64,000 bases of DNA from Prevotella sp. (GCA_017442825.1 JAFRYZ010000044.1:60148-124147), one strand, 5' to 3'; shown: positions 25,228 to 33,411, counted from the first letter of the stretch. Numbers and translations: made by a program. Notes: generated by a model not told the origin, from the sequence alone.

Positions 25228-25239
25228 AAAAAAACAGAT

Positions 25240-25983
25240 ATGAACGCATTCAGAATAGACGGCCAGCGTGCCGTAGTGACTGGCGGTGGCAGCGGACTGG
25301 GATTAGGCATTGCCAAAGTCTTTGTTGAAGCTGGTGCTGAAGTTATCATCATCGGACGCAACGAAGCCAATCTGCAGAAAGCACAACAACAGTTAGGCAA
25401 AAAGTGCAGCTATCGTGTCTTTGACGTGACAAAGATTGAAGACATTCCTGCATTGGCTGAAGAGATTGGAGCTGTCAACATCCTCGTTAACTGTGCAGGC
25501 ATACACCTTAAGAAATGGGCATTGGATGTGACTGACAACGAATTTCTCAGTGTTCTCAATGTCCATGTGATGAGCGTATTTGCACTGAGTCGCGAGTTTG
25601 CCAAATTCATGATTGAACGGGGCAAGGGTTCCATCATCTTGATCAGTTCGATGACTGCAGTCATGGGAATGGAACAGGTTGTGGCATATACCACAGCCAA
25701 ATCCGCCATCTTAGGTTTGCAACGCAGTTTGGTTGCTGAGTTGTCGCCCAAAGGTGTACGCATCAACACCATTGCTCCAGGCTGGATAGACACGCCGATG
25801 TTCCATAAAGCTACTGACAATGACCCGCAACGCAAGGCAAACATCCTGCGACGTATCCCCATGAAGACTTTCGGACAACCAGAAGATATCGGCTATGCAG
25901 CCCTTTATCTGTCATCGCCAGCCGGCAGCTATGTTGACGGTGTGTTCCTCCCCGTCGATGCTGGAGCTTCGGAAGCCTTCTAA
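25240..25983 (+). CDS. Short-chain dehydrogenase/reductase
   Basis: The 247-residue classical SDR has the cofactor motif TGGGSGLGLG (about residues 12-21), the NCAG motif, the catalytic Ser in ISSMT and YxxxK in YTTAK, and a conserved APGWIDTP segment. Enzymes of this type in sugar-acid clusters oxidise or reduce 2-keto-3-deoxy acids or hexuronate intermediates, for example KduD-like enzymes. Both neighbours in the operon fit such a pathway, but the substrate cannot be determined from sequence alone. Confidence 0.85.
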   Translation: MNAFRIDGQRAVVTGGGSGLGLGIAKVFVEAGAEVIIIGRNEANLQKAQQQLGKKCSYRVFDVTKIEDIPALAEEIGAVNILVNCAGIHLKKWALDVTDNEFLSVLNVHVMSVFALSREFAKFMIERGKGSIILISSMTAVMGMEQVVAYTTAKSAILGLQRSLVAELSPKGVRINTIAPGWIDTPMFHKATDNDPQRKANILRRIPMKTFGQPEDIGYAALYLSSPAGSYVDGVFLPVDAGASEAF

Positions 25984-25985
25984 GA

Positions 25986-26046
25986 ACTAAAAAACGGAAT
26001 AACGGAATAACGGTATTTCAGCATGCCGAAATACCGAATTACCGAA
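25986..26046. repeat. Period-8 tandem array (CGGAATAA / CCGAATAC units)
   Basis: Seven degenerate 8-bp units between the SDR and MFS genes. The second half is roughly complementary to the first, so a hairpin is possible. Confidence 0.8.
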
Positions 26047-26059
26047 ACAAAACACTAGC

Positions 26060-27367
26060 ATGAAGAAAACCAATGTCCGTTGGACGGTAGTCACTCTGAT
26101 CTTCTTTGCCACCACCGTCAACTACATCGACAGGCAAGTCATTGGACTGCTGAAACCGTACATCCAAGACGACTTAGGATGGACAGAGGCAGACTATGGC
26201 TATATCGTCACCGCCTTCCAAGTGGCTTACGGCATAGGAATGCTCGTTTGCGGCAGAATGCTTGACCGTTTAGGCAGCAAGTTAGGCTACTCCATTGCCA
26301 TCATCGTATGGAGCTTAGGTGCCATGCTGCATGCTGCCGTACGTTCGGTGACAGGCTTCGGTGCAGCCCGTGCCGTACTGGGCCTGGGCGAAGCCGGAAA
26401 CTTCCCTGCTGCCGTGAAAGTTATTGCAGAATGGTTTCCCAAGCGCGATCGTGCTTATGCTACAGGACTATTTAATTCGGGAACGACTATCGGAGCCATC
26501 ATCGCACCGATTATTGTTACGGCTATCACTTTGGAATGGGGATGGCGATGGGCTTTCATCATCACCGGTTTGCTAGGCTTTATCTGGGTGGTAGCTTGGT
26601 GGCTGATTTACAAATCGCCTGAGAAAAATCCCAAAGTGAATGCAGCTGAACTGGCATATATTAGGGAACAACCGGAGAATCCAGAAAGTCCGGAGAATCC
26701 AGTAAATCCGGATAATCCAGATAATCCGGAATACCAAGAATCCTCTGTTCCTTGGCGAGAGTTGTTCCGTCATCGCCAGACTTACGCCATCCTCTTCTCA
26801 CGCTTCGTTACAGACTGGGTGTGGTGGTTCTTCCTGTTTTGGACACCTGACTTCCTCAACAAAACACATGGTGTTGACTTGAAAGCAACGGTATTGCCAC
26901 TCATCATCATCTATACCATGTCGAGCATAGGTGGCATCTACGGCGGACATGTCTCTTCCCAGTTTATCAAGATGGGGCGTTCCATTGACTTTGCCCGCAA
27001 GACCACCATATTGTTGTTTGCCCTCTTGGTATTGCCACTCAATGCCGTGCCATATATCCACAACATCTGGATTGTGGTCTTCATCATCGGACTGGCAACC
27101 AGTACGCATCAAGCCTGGGCATCCAACATTTTCACCATCGTATCGGATGTCTATCCCAAACAGGTTGTTGGTTCCATGACAGGCATCAGCAGCGTAGGAG
27201 GGGCGGTTGGCGGAGCTTTAGCCTCATCGTTTGTCGGTCTTATCTTGGAGTGGACAGGCAGTTATGCCACAATCTTCATGATAGCCAGCACCATGTATAT
27301 ATTGGCATGGCTGATACTGAAGACCTTCGTTCCTATCCGACAGATTGAGTTTTTAAAGTCGGAGTAA
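26060..27367 (+). CDS. MFS transporter, hexuronate/organic-anion (ExuT-like) type
   Basis: The 435-residue membrane protein has 12 predicted helices. ACS-family features are present: NYIDRQVIG in TM1, GRMLDRLGSK in the TM2-3 loop and LGLGEAGNFPAAVKVIAEWFP. Relatives import hexuronates, glucarate or galactonate with protons. The surrounding dehydratases and dehydrogenase support uptake of a sugar acid. The central cytoplasmic loop (about residues 204-226) contains six tripeptides of the type ENP/DNP/VNP encoded by a period-9 DNA array, an insertion not expected in the family. Because 9 is a multiple of three, the frame is preserved. Confidence 0.85.
   Translation: MKKTNVRWTVVTLIFFATTVNYIDRQVIGLLKPYIQDDLGWTEADYGYIVTAFQVAYGIGMLVCGRMLDRLGSKLGYSIAIIVWSLGAMLHAAVRSVTGFGAARAVLGLGEAGNFPAAVKVIAEWFPKRDRAYATGLFNSGTTIGAIIAPIIVTAITLEWGWRWAFIITGLLGFIWVVAWWLIYKSPEKNPKVNAAELAYIREQPENPESPENPVNPDNPDNPEYQESSVPWRELFRHRQTYAILFSRFVTDWVWWFFLFWTPDFLNKTHGVDLKATVLPLIIIYTMSSIGGIYGGHVSSQFIKMGRSIDFARKTTILLFALLVLPLNAVPYIHNIWIVVFIIGLATSTHQAWASNIFTIVSDVYPKQVVGSMTGISSVGGAVGGALASSFVGLILEWTGSYATIFMIASTMYILAWLILKTFVPIRQIEFLKSE
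26672..26736. repeat. Period-9 array inside the MFS gene (GAGAATCCA / GATAATCCG)
   Basis: About seven 9-bp units encode consecutive xNP or ESP tripeptides in the loop between TM6 and TM7. Confidence 0.85.
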
Positions 27368-27402
27368 TCAGAATAATCAGAGTTATCAGAGTTATCAAAA
27401 TT
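27362..27402. repeat. Period-9 array after the MFS gene (AATCAGAAT / TATCAGAGT)
   Basis: Four units begin inside the stop codon of the MFS gene and end just before the next start. Confidence 0.8.
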
Positions 27403-27409
27403 AATAAAA

Positions 27410-28528
27410 ATGATTATCAACAAAATAGAAACCTGGTGGGTACGCCGCAACAAGTGCCTATTCGATGACAAGCGGAAGGGAAAGAGTGCTATGGACTGGG
27501 ACGTTCTCGTGCTAAAACTCACCACCGATACTGGTATCGAAGGGATTGCCACGGCTCTCGCTGCACGGTCTGGCAACGTCACAGAGGCATATATCATGGA
27601 CAACATCGCTCCGGTTGTATTGGGACAATCACCCTATGACCGCGAAAAGATATGGCATGAGTTATGGAACATCGACCGCCACCTGACCTTCTTCCCCGTC
27701 TATCTGCCAGGTCCTGTCGATGTTGCTTTATGGGACATCTGCGCCAAAGCGGCAGGACTTCCGCTCTATCAATATATCGGAGCCTATCGTGAACAGTTGC
27801 CGGTCTATGCCAGCGGACTGTTTCATTCCGACGAAAAGGAATATATCGATGAAGCGCTCTTCTACAAAGAAAAAGGCATCAAGTGCTACAAGGTGCATCC
27901 TTGCGGACCCATAGAGACCGATATGCGCATTCACGAGAATTTGCGCCATGCCGTTGGCGATGATTTCGGACTGATGAGCGACCCTGTGGCAGAATACACC
28001 CTCGACGAAGCCATCCGCGTAGGTCGTCAGTTGGAACAGCTGAACTATATTTGGCTGGAAGAACCGTTCAGAGACTTTGAACTCTATAAATATACACAGC
28101 TGTGTGAAGCCCTCGACCTGCCAATAGCAGCAACTGAAACAACACGCGGATGCCATTGGGGAGTGGCACAGGTGATCAACCAAAAGGCTGCCGACATCGT
28201 ACGCGCTGATGTTTCATGGAAATGTGGCATCACGGGTACGTTGAAGATAGCACATCTGGCTGAGAGTTTCGGCATAAACTGCGAAATACATACCACGACG
28301 ATGAACTACATGGACATCGTCAACCTGCACGTCTCGTGTGCCATCCGTAACTGCAAATGGTTTGAGTATTTCGTTCCAGAAGAGGACTTCCAGTTCCCGA
28401 TGAAAGGTCTGCTGCCGATTGATGAAGATGGTATGATAACCGTCCCGAAAGCACCTGGTGTCGGAGTTGAACTCGATTGGGATTTGATTCATAACAATTG
28501 TGTGTCACATAAGGAATTAAGTATTTAG
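27410..28528 (+). CDS. Enolase-superfamily (mandelate racemase/muconate lactonising) sugar-acid dehydratase
   Basis: The 372-residue protein has an alpha+beta capping domain then a (beta/alpha)7-beta barrel. Metal-ligand candidates are Asp in MSDPVAEY, Glu in WLEEPF and Glu in AATETTRG. The KCYKVH segment supplies the lysine of the second strand. The Asp in IVRADVSWKCG and the His in EIHTTTMN form the usual His-Asp catalytic dyad. Such enzymes remove water from aldonic or uronic acids to give 2-keto-3-deoxy acids. The neighbours (transporter, SDR, aldolase) fit this; the specific acid is not known. Confidence 0.8.
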   Translation: MIINKIETWWVRRNKCLFDDKRKGKSAMDWDVLVLKLTTDTGIEGIATALAARSGNVTEAYIMDNIAPVVLGQSPYDREKIWHELWNIDRHLTFFPVYLPGPVDVALWDICAKAAGLPLYQYIGAYREQLPVYASGLFHSDEKEYIDEALFYKEKGIKCYKVHPCGPIETDMRIHENLRHAVGDDFGLMSDPVAEYTLDEAIRVGRQLEQLNYIWLEEPFRDFELYKYTQLCEALDLPIAATETTRGCHWGVAQVINQKAADIVRADVSWKCGITGTLKIAHLAESFGINCEIHTTTMNYMDIVNLHVSCAIRNCKWFEYFVPEEDFQFPMKGLLPIDEDGMITVPKAPGVGVELDWDLIHNNCVSHKELSI

Positions 28529-28571
28529 GCATCTCTAGAACATCCTAGGTCCCCCTAGTAATTCCCAGAAA
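28529..28571. repeat. Period-10 array (ATCCTAGGTC-type units)
   Basis: Four CTAG-centred 10-bp units between the dehydratase and the UxaA-like gene. They are related to the arrays at 25.2 and 48.4 kb. Confidence 0.7.
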
Positions 28572-28583
28572 ATATATTCAAAA

Positions 28584-29753
28584 ATGCAAGGATTTCTTCG
28601 CAACGACGGACGCAAGGGTATTCGTAACATCGTGCTTGTTGCCTATCTTGTGGAGTGCGCCCATCATGTGGCAGCACGCATCGCCCAGCACTTTAAGGAC
28701 GATGTCCACCTAATAGGTTTCAGCGGATGTGCGCCCAACGATTATGCCGAACTGATGATGCGTCAGTTGTGTACCCACCCCAATGTGGGTGGAGTATTGC
28801 TGGTTTCGTTAGGCTGCGAGAATTTCCAACGCAACCGTCTGTTACAGGATATACGAAACAGCGGACGCCCCGCTTCCTTGGTCGTGATACAGGAAGAAGG
28901 TGGAACCCTTCCTTCTATTGAAAAAGGTATAGCCTGTATCAACAACATGCGTCAAGAGATATCCGACGTGCCGATGACCACCCTGCAATGGTCTGACCTC
29001 ATGATAGGAACCGTCTGTGGAGGTTCTGATGGCTACAGCGGCATCACCGCCAACCCTTCTGTGGGGCACACCTTCGATTTCTTAGTTGATCAAGGCGCCA
29101 CCTGCATCTTTGAAGAACCAGGCGAGCTCATCGGTTGCGAACGTTTGTTGCAGAATCGTGCCATAAGCCCTGAATTGGGAGACAGGTTATACAACTGCAT
29201 TGTGAAAGCCGACAAATACTACAAACAGATGGGACACGACAGTTTCTCGGCAGGCAATGCCACCGGCGGACTGACCACTATCGAAGAAAAGTCGTTGGGT
29301 TCCTACTGCAAGAGCGGGTCGCGACCGATACAAGGACTCACCTACCCTGCCCTTCAACCTACCGCGGCTGGCCTGTGGATGATGGACGTTGTTCCTGATG
29401 GAGAGGCACGATGGGGATTTCCCAATATCAACGACAATGCCGAGATTATGGAGATGATAGCCTGCGGCTGCCACATGGTGCTCTACACCACAGGGCGCGG
29501 CTCTGTTGCGGGCTCTGCCATCTCGCCTGTTATCAAGGTTTGTTCCAATCCTGACACTTACCGCCAGATGAGTGCCGACATGGACATCAACGCCGGTGCC
29601 ATTGTCACAGGAGGAGCCTCCTTCGACGACATCCGTACGCTGATACTCCAATGCATCGAACAGACCGCATCGGGAGTGCCTACAAAGTCGGAAGCGTTAG
29701 GACACCGCGAATACAGTTTAGGCTACAAATCCTTCGGTTGTATGCGCCTATAA
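28584..29753 (+). CDS. UxaA-family (altronate dehydratase C-terminal type) protein
   Basis: The 389-residue protein matches the large domain of altronate/galactarate dehydratases. It starts with GFLRNDGRKGIRN, has SLGCENFQ, QEEGGTLPSIEKG, GTVCGGSDGYSGITANPSVG, TGRGSVAGSAISPVIKVCSN and a terminal KSFGCMRL. Conserved cysteines could hold a metal or iron-sulfur centre. The small SAF domain present in UxaA is absent, as in stand-alone subunits; no SAF gene is adjacent. It probably acts on an intermediate of the same sugar-acid pathway, either as dehydratase or as a hydrolase-like step. Confidence 0.78.
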   Translation: MQGFLRNDGRKGIRNIVLVAYLVECAHHVAARIAQHFKDDVHLIGFSGCAPNDYAELMMRQLCTHPNVGGVLLVSLGCENFQRNRLLQDIRNSGRPASLVVIQEEGGTLPSIEKGIACINNMRQEISDVPMTTLQWSDLMIGTVCGGSDGYSGITANPSVGHTFDFLVDQGATCIFEEPGELIGCERLLQNRAISPELGDRLYNCIVKADKYYKQMGHDSFSAGNATGGLTTIEEKSLGSYCKSGSRPIQGLTYPALQPTAAGLWMMDVVPDGEARWGFPNINDNAEIMEMIACGCHMVLYTTGRGSVAGSAISPVIKVCSNPDTYRQMSADMDINAGAIVTGGASFDDIRTLILQCIEQTASGVPTKSEALGHREYSLGYKSFGCMRL

Positions 29754-29795
29754 AAACTAGAAACAACATAACATCAATTAAAAAGTGATTGAAAA

Positions 29796-30329
29796 ATGAG
29801 AAATCAAGTTTATGAAAAGCCAAGGCTTTCTTTCTCTGAAGCCTTGACAGAAGCAAAAGAAAAGTTGACACAGTTTACTGGTCGTTCACGTCGTTCAGAA
29901 TTCTGGTGGTGCTATCTAGCTTACCTTTTGGTAAGTATGTTCTTGGGCTGGATTCCCTTTATCGGTTCGTTAATCACCACATTGGCAGCTCTGGCAATGA
30001 TTCCGCTTACCTTCCGCCGCCTTCACGACACCGGACGCAGTGGATGGTGGTGGGGTGCAGGCTGCATCGCCAGCGTTATCGCCGTGATTATCATTATTTG
30101 CCAAATGGTTCCCCTCTTCATGGAACTGGCAGACGACCCATCCTTGATGGATGACGATGAGTTCGTCATAGAGCTGTTCATCAACATGTTCAAGTCGCCT
30201 GTTACATGGATTATGCTGGGACTAGGACTCATCTACGAGATTGTCATGTTGGTCTTCTTCTGCTTAGACAGCGACCCGCATGCCAACAAATACGGTGAAT
30301 CACCGAAGTATGTAGAACAAATGCAATAG
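29796..30329 (+). CDS. DUF805 inner-membrane protein
   Basis: The 177-residue protein has the DUF805 signature GRSRRSEFWWCYLAYLL followed by LTFRRLHDTGRSGWWW, with three to four membrane segments and a short polar C-terminus. DUF805 proteins are widespread and have no established function. The gene starts 42 bp after the UxaA-like gene and is followed after 3 bp by the Xaa-Pro peptidase gene, so it is probably in the same transcript. Confidence 0.85.
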   Translation: MRNQVYEKPRLSFSEALTEAKEKLTQFTGRSRRSEFWWCYLAYLLVSMFLGWIPFIGSLITTLAALAMIPLTFRRLHDTGRSGWWWGAGCIASVIAVIIIICQMVPLFMELADDPSLMDDDEFVIELFINMFKSPVTWIMLGLGLIYEIVMLVFFCLDSDPHANKYGESPKYVEQMQ

Positions 30330-30332
30330 AAC

Positions 30333-31736
30333 ATGTTCAGTAAAGAAACCTATATCAGCCGGCGCAAGACCTTGAAGGAGCTCGTCGGCAAAGGAGTGAT
30401 TATCCTGTTCGGCAACAATGAGTCGCCGTGCAACTATCCTGCTAATGCCTACTATCCGTTCCGTCAGGACTCCTCGTTCCTGTACTATTTCGGACAGAAG
30501 CGCGACGGACTGGTGGGTGTCATCGATATCGACAACGACGAGGAATGGCTCATCGGTGATGACATCGACATTGAAGACATCGTCTGGTACGGCTCCGTGG
30601 ACAGCGTTGCCGATATGGCGGCACAGGTAGGTGTAGCCCATACAGCCCCGATGTCCTTCCTCAGTTCTCTAATCACTCCCCCAAGAGGGGGAAACCAGAG
30701 GGGAGCTATCCACTTCCTTCCTCCCTACCGCCACGACACCATGATTCAAATCATGGACCTGCTGGGCATCCATCCTTCCCAACAGAAAGAGGCGGCTTCC
30801 CTTTCTCTCATCAAAGCCATCGTGAAGATGCGTTCTACGAAGACTGCCGAGGAGATCGAGGAACTGGAACGGGCTGCTGAGATTGGTTATCAGATGCACA
30901 CCACCGCGATGCAAATCACCCGTCCTGGTGTAACCGAGAAATATGTGGGCGGTCAGGTTGACGGCATCGCCCACAGCTATGGTGCTCACGAGAGTTTCGC
31001 CACGATTTTCTCACAACATGGTGAGATTATGCACGGCAATCCATCGATGGCTGTGCTTGAAAGCGGAAGACTGGCGCTGTGCGACGCTGGTGCCGAAACC
31101 ATCAACCACTATTGCTCTGACCACACCCGTACCTTCCCCGTCAACGGCAAGTTCACCCAACGACAGCTCGACATCTACCGCATCGTGGAGGAATGTCACG
31201 ACTATGTGCTTGATGTGGCGAAGCCTGGGGTGAAGTACATGGACGTTCACTTTGCCGTCTGTCGATTGATGACAGAACGACTGAAGGAATTGGGACTGAT
31301 GAAGGGCGACGTGGATGAGGCTGTTGCCGCAGGTGCTCATGCCATGTTCCTGCCTCACGGACTAGGTCACATGATGGGTATGGACGTACACGATATGGAG
31401 GGACTGGGACAGATCTACGTCGGTTTCGACGAAGAGACACGCCCCAATCTTGAACAGTTCGGTACCAACTGCCTGCGGATGGGGCGCCGCCTGCAAGAAG
31501 GCTTCGTGGTAACCGATGAGCCAGGCATCTATTTCATCCCTGCCCTCATCGATGACTGGCGCAAGAGCGGCCACTGTGAGGAGTTCCTGAACTTCGACCT
31601 GTTGGAAACCTACAAAGACTTCGGTGGTATCCGCATCGAAGACGATGTGCTCATCACCCAAGACGGCTGCCGCTTCCTCGGAGAAAAGAGAATCCCCTAT
31701 CATCCCAAGGATATAGAGGAGTTTATGGCACAATAA
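30333..31736 (+). CDS. Xaa-Pro aminopeptidase (aminopeptidase P family)
   Basis: The 467-residue M24 metallopeptidase has an N-terminal creatinase-like domain (about 1-150) and a pita-bread catalytic domain. Metal ligands are visible: Asp in LALCDAGAE, Asp in SDHTRTFP, His in FLPHGLGHMMGMDVHD, Glu in VTDEPGIYF and Glu in GIRIEDDVLI. It removes N-terminal residues preceding proline. Residues about 110-127 (LITPPRGGNQRGA) are encoded by a GC-rich palindromic sequence (TCCCCC..GGGGGA) that looks like an in-frame repeat insertion. An isolated hairpin terminator follows the stop. Confidence 0.9.
   Translation: MFSKETYISRRKTLKELVGKGVIILFGNNESPCNYPANAYYPFRQDSSFLYYFGQKRDGLVGVIDIDNDEEWLIGDDIDIEDIVWYGSVDSVADMAAQVGVAHTAPMSFLSSLITPPRGGNQRGAIHFLPPYRHDTMIQIMDLLGIHPSQQKEAASLSLIKAIVKMRSTKTAEEIEELERAAEIGYQMHTTAMQITRPGVTEKYVGGQVDGIAHSYGAHESFATIFSQHGEIMHGNPSMAVLESGRLALCDAGAETINHYCSDHTRTFPVNGKFTQRQLDIYRIVEECHDYVLDVAKPGVKYMDVHFAVCRLMTERLKELGLMKGDVDEAVAAGAHAMFLPHGLGHMMGMDVHDMEGLGQIYVGFDEETRPNLEQFGTNCLRMGRRLQEGFVVTDEPGIYFIPALIDDWRKSGHCEEFLNFDLLETYKDFGGIRIEDDVLITQDGCRFLGEKRIPYHPKDIEEFMAQ
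30677..30707. repeat. GC-rich repeat inserted in the aminopeptidase P gene
   Basis: CTCCCCCAAGAGGGGGA followed by an AACCAGAGGGGAG-like stretch. It encodes TPPRGGNQRG in the N-terminal domain. It resembles, but is not identical to, the intergenic GC-rich elements at 607 and 54745. Confidence 0.55.
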
Positions 31737-31764
31737 AAAATGGCGGGTCTCCCCGCCGTTTTTT
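31737..31764. terminator. Bidirectional terminator between the peptidase gene and the Cys-rich cluster
   Basis: GGCGGG/CCCGCC stem with a short loop, A-run before and T-run after, suitable for ending both convergent transcripts. Confidence 0.85.
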
Positions 31765-31798
31765 GTTGTAAGTCGTAGGCATTAATCGAATTGATTGA

Positions 31799-32413
31799 TT
31801 ATTGCTGTGAAGGCACCTTCACCCCGTTCTTCTTCATTTGTTCCAAGCGGTGTTGCACTCTAGCTCTCGCTATCTTACGCATTTTCTCCTGTTCACTGTC
31901 ATTAGGGTCGATTTGTACCTGTACAGTTCCAGAGTAGCCGTTGTTGTCGGTGTAGATAGAAGTAACTGCCTGTGATTGCGCCTTAACTTTACCTGTTCCG
32001 CTGCAGACATGACACTGCCATTTGGTCACCTTGTTGCCATTGCACTGGTTGCATACGTATCTTCCTGCGCCCTCGCACTTCTGACACACCCTTGTGCCTG
32101 TACCTTTGCAGGTCTCACACTGCGGTGTTCCTTTACCGCCACACCATTGACACTCGCGCCAATTATCCTTGACTTGCACGCCACCCTTGCCGCGACAATG
32201 GGCACAAAACACTTGCCCTGACCCTTGACACATGTTACAGCGCACCTCTTTCTTGCCCAAGCAGAAATCGCACTCACGCCAACCTTCTCCTTTACAAAAC
32301 GCACAAGTACGCTCTTCCAATCCTGAACCGTTACAGTTTTTACACTCTGTCTGTGCCTTCGTGTACAGCGACCCTATCGCCATCGCCATACAGATAAACA
32401 GTATTCTTTTCAT
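31799..32413 (-). CDS. Secreted DnaJ-type Cys-rich (CxxCxGxG) protein A
   Basis: The 204-residue protein has a signal peptide (to about residue 20, ending TKAQ). It then has about ten CxxC knuckles, most as CxxCxGxG or close variants (CKNCNGSG, CNMCQGSG, CETCKGTG, CHVCSGTG). This resembles the zinc-binding central domain of DnaJ, but there is no J domain and no substrate-binding domain. The last 60 residues lack Cys and are charged (EQEKMRKIARARVQHRLEQMKK). Zinc or another thiophilic metal probably holds the fold in the periplasm or outside. It is the last gene of the 31.8-38.3 kb cluster. Function unknown. Confidence 0.8.
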   Translation of the reverse strand: MKRILFICMAMAIGSLYTKAQTECKNCNGSGLEERTCAFCKGEGWRECDFCLGKKEVRCNMCQGSGQVFCAHCRGKGGVQVKDNWRECQWCGGKGTPQCETCKGTGTRVCQKCEGAGRYVCNQCNGNKVTKWQCHVCSGTGKVKAQSQAVTSIYTDNNGYSGTVQVQIDPNDSEQEKMRKIARARVQHRLEQMKKNGVKVPSQQ

Positions 32414-32439
32414 AATAGTATAGTTTTAAAGGATTATAA

Positions 32440-32742
32440 TTATTGATGATAGTTTTTCCAAATGCGGTGAGCCTCTTCCTCTGTATCGTACCAGTCTCCA
32501 TAACGAATAAAGCCCCGTCCTATGATGGCATACCCCTTATCCCTATCTTTCAGGATATAGTAAGAACCCTGATTGTTGTAGGCTTTGATGTCCTCAAACG
32601 AGTTGATGTTGCCAATTTCCAACAGATTGCCTTTCCAATTGGAGAGATAGTAATTGTTACCATTCCTCACGATGATTGCGTCGTCATATTGCTCGATGTC
32701 ATGACCATCAGCTATCACTTCTCCATCTTCGTCTATAATCAA
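32440..32742 (-). CDS. C-terminal part of a frameshifted cluster protein
   Basis: This 100-residue frame lacks a signal peptide and starts within an open frame extending upstream to about 32820 (residues AQTWTEPKYEPKGLHPGGKDEDTS precede it, split here by position only). It reads as the natural continuation of the secreted protein encoded at 32745-33314, but in a different frame. The domain is rich in Asp, Tyr and Gly with YYLSNWKGN and YAIIGRGFI motifs, somewhat like WG or beta-propeller repeats. I interpret 32440-33314 as one gene of about 290 codons broken by a shift near 32815-32825, or two pieces of a programmed product. Confidence 0.6.
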   Translation of the reverse strand: MIIDEDGEVIADGHDIEQYDDAIIVRNGNNYYLSNWKGNLLEIGNINSFEDIKAYNNQGSYYILKDRDKGYAIIGRGFIRYGDWYDTEEEAHRIWKNYHQ

Positions 32743-32744
32743 AT

Positions 32745-33314
32745 TCAGCGAGGTATCCTCGTCTTTACCGCCGGGGTGTAGTCCTTTAGGCTCGTACTTG
32801 GGTTCTGTCCAGGTTTGGGCTTATATTTCGGACAGGTTGGCTTGTGAAACCACGGGTTGTTAGCAGAAATATGGGATGCTTCATCAACGCCTGATGCCTT
32901 AAAGGTCGCCTTGCAGATAGTGCATTCAAACGGAATCTCGGTTCGCTCAACAGACGAGGACGAAGTCGATATACTGGAAGTTGTTTGTTTAGGTTTCTTT
33001 TCTGCTTTATTTTGTGCCTTTTCCGCCTGACGGGCCTCACGCCCTTGTTTAGCGAGCAGTCGGATATTTTCCTCGTAAGTCTTAATAAGAAACTTATTTG
33101 ACTCCGGAGTTTTTGACTTCGCCCAATAATCACGTATTAACCTCTGTGTCTTACCTATGAGACAATCGGTATTATGTCCGTTGGTACGTCCACATTGCTC
33201 ACACATCACGCCATTTCCATATTTGTATTCTATCGAATTGAAATTAGGAATCTGTGCCCGAACCGATGCGGCAGTTGTAAATGCTATCGCTACAAATAAT
33301 GCAATTCTTTTCAT
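32745..33314 (-). CDS. Secreted cluster protein with two Cys-His motifs, frameshifted at its 3' end
   Basis: The 189-residue frame has a signal peptide (MKRIALFVAIAFTTAASVRAQ). A first cysteine motif (CEQCGRTNGHNTDC) is followed by a Lys/Gln/Ala-rich helix, a Ser-rich linker (about 110-122) and a second zinc-finger-like motif (CTICKATF then H...PTCPKY). The second motif has the same C-x2-C...H...CP layout as the protein at 34786-35676. The end beyond KPKPG appears out of frame with the real C-terminal domain at 32440-32742. The leader before the ATG is almost the same as those of two other cluster genes. Function unknown. Confidence 0.65.
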   Translation of the reverse strand: MKRIALFVAIAFTTAASVRAQIPNFNSIEYKYGNGVMCEQCGRTNGHNTDCLIGKTQRLIRDYWAKSKTPESNKFLIKTYEENIRLLAKQGREARQAEKAQNKAEKKPKQTTSSISTSSSSVERTEIPFECTICKATFKASGVDEASHISANNPWFHKPTCPKYKPKPGQNPSTSLKDYTPAVKTRIPR

Positions 33315-33333
33315 AATCGTATCGTTTTATAGG

Positions 33334-33411
33334 TTATTCTTTTGTAACTTTATTCTCGTTCGGCGAGTTGGGAATTTGCGGAACTTGAATGAGTCCATTG
33401 AAAAGCGGACA
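33334..33411 (-). pseudogene. 3'-end remnant of a paralog of the 34786-35676 gene
   Basis: Read on the minus strand, these 25 codons plus stop give CPLFNGLIQVPQIP and end in NKVTKE. The neighbouring gene at 34786-35676 ends CPRFNQIIQVPQVP then NKATKE. Both are followed by the same leader (TAACCTATAAAA) and then a small secreted gene. The remnant follows directly after the stop of the 33427-33948 gene and has no start, so it is what remains of a duplicated copy. Confidence 0.75.
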
